Assembly: GCF_003369915.1 (NCBI RefSeq)
Contig: NC_046674.1
Coordinates: 7,192,001-7,256,000, forward strand
Length of the DNA: 64,000 nucleotides
DNA from: Drosophila miranda
Lineage: Eukaryota; Arthropoda; Insecta; Diptera; Drosophilidae
Direction of reading: 5' to 3'
Shown here piece by piece: positions 62,963 to 64,000 of this stretch. Position numbers and translations under genes: made by a program. A model generated the notes under the pieces. The model saw nothing but the letters and a program-made list of their open reading frames with translations, did no database searches and had not been told where the DNA came from. The first letter of the stretch is position 1. The number at the start of each line of letters is the position of its first letter.

Positions 62963-63761
62963 ATGAATCCTCTGACGGTAAGCACCAAGCCCCGGACTCG
63001 TGGGAGCCTCACGCTGATTCTTCGTCATCTTTTAGGTCGTAGCAGTCCTCTCCTCGATGGCCCTCTCGGCTCAGGCTGGTCTGGTGGCTCCTCTGGGCGG
63101 CCCCCTGGCGGCAGCTCCTTTCGGCGCACCACTGGCCTACTCCTCGCCTCTGGGCGCCTCGCCATACTTTGCCCCGGCCGCCTACTCGGCTCCTCTGGGC
63201 TACTCCGCCCCTCTGGTGGCCAGGAACTATGCCGCTGCTCCCCTAGCTGGTCCCTTCGCTGCACCATTCGGTGCACCATTCGGTGCACCATTCGCTGCTC
63301 CAGTTGCTGCGGCTCCTCTGGCCGCCCCAGTGGCTGCTCCAGTGCTAGCCAAGAACGTGGTCGCTGCTCCTCTTGCCGCTCCAGTTGCCGCTCCTCTGGC
63401 TGCTCCCGTGGCCGCTCCCATTGCCACCGAGATTGTGGACGCCCATCCACAGTACAGGTTCGCCTACGATGTCCAGGATAATCTGACTGGTGACTCAAAG
63501 ACCCAGGAGGAGACCCGTGATGGCGATGTCGTGCGTGGCTCCTACTCCCTGATCGAGCCCGACGGTTCCCGTCGCATCGTCACCTACTACGCCGACGACA
63601 TCAACGGATTCAACGCCGTGGTGCAGAAGGATGTGCCCGTTGCCGTGGCCCCCGTGGCACCAGTTCTGGCCAAGACCATTGCCGCTCCCGTTGCCCCCGT
63701 GGTGGCTGCTGCCCCAGCTCCGGTGTTCGCCAAGACCCTGGCCGCACCCATCGTTGTCTGA
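62963..63761 (+). CDS. Cpr64Ad: Cuticular protein Cpr64Ad (Rebers-Riddiford RR-2)
   Basis: Two exons: a 15-bp first coding exon 62963-62977 (MNPLT) and 63036-63761; 246 residues (melanogaster about 247). The signal peptide is [21 protein letters not shown] long Ala/Pro/Leu-rich stretch ([15 protein letters not shown] and many similar AAP units) precedes the RR-2 consensus near residues 143-205: [75 protein letters not shown] tail follows. It is the only member of the cluster on the plus strand. The promoter has a TATA box and Initiator, and AATAAA at 63852-63857 marks the 3' end. The function is a structural chitin-binding cuticle protein. Confidence 0.95.
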
Positions 63762-64000
63762 GGACCGCCTGCAATTCGACAAAGGACTTTCATCTGTACA
63801 TATTCGATTATTCATTGTCGTGCTCTAAAATGACTTTCATCGCAACCCAACAATAAAAGAAACTCCAAAAAACTTTTGTGATTCCAAAAAACTGCTGTCT
63901 TTTGTCCTAGTCTTTGATAGGATCCACCGTCTCATCTCGCACTCCTCTGATAAACTGATGAAATTTCTCTGACTGAGGTCCTAAAATTCATTAATTTTTC
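63762..64000 (+). other. Cpr64Ad 3' UTR and downstream DNA to the window edge
   Basis: AATAAA at 63852-63857, about 90 bp after the stop codon, is the likely polyadenylation signal. No further exon was seen before the window ends. Confidence 0.7.

Overview
This window is animal nuclear DNA from a Drosophila species. It has split genes with GT-AG introns, TATA/Initiator and other fly core-promoter motifs, and many simple repeats. The encoded proteins are close orthologues of the melanogaster 64A region (Muller element D): mas, Ero1L, the TipE sodium-channel auxiliary cluster, VhaM9.7-a, CG15005 and the Cpr64A cuticle cluster. They lie in the order I remember for melanogaster. I cannot fix the species; a non-melanogaster Sophophora species is likely.

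Layout. (1) 1-5400: 5' end of a minus-strand gene running off the left edge (first coding exon 3103-3484), then a diverged pair of AT-rich duplicated blocks. (2) 5403-9108, minus: masquerade, an inactive clip-domain serine protease homologue of eight coding exons. (3) 9109-16124: about 7 kb without a coding gene, including tandem repeats and a diverged direct repeat carrying core-promoter-like motifs. (4) 16125-18232, plus: Ero1L, the ER disulfide oxidase. (5) 18902-37948, plus: a CFAP298/C21orf59-type ciliary protein whose third intron is 18 kb. Inside that intron lie Teh4, Teh2, Teh3 and VhaM9.7-a on the minus strand and most of tipE on the plus strand. (6) 40104 to beyond the right edge, plus: 15 exons of a very large NBEAL-type BEACH protein. 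One of its introns holds CG15005 (minus). The last visible splice donor opens an intron that appears to hold Cpr64Aa, Ab and Ac (minus) and Cpr64Ad (plus).

Main finding: the last coding exon of the CFAP298-type gene (37835-37948) is also the last coding exon of tipE. Both transcripts use the same splice acceptor but enter in different phases, so 64 bp are translated in two frames: a conserved DDDDEYLNS ciliary tail and the TipE C-terminus. The two genes must then share a 3' UTR. Other notable points are a GC-AG intron in Teh4, an intronless Teh3 beside a seven-exon Teh4, a 12-residue tandem repeat in CG15005, and the Ser-to-Gly change in Masquerade.

Functional links: Teh2, Teh3, Teh4 and tipE encode two-pass membrane auxiliary subunits of the Para voltage-gated sodium channel. 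The four Cpr64A genes encode Rebers-Riddiford chitin-binding cuticle proteins. Coordinates were read by hand. Every multi-exon model except the two that run off the window sums to a whole number of codons.
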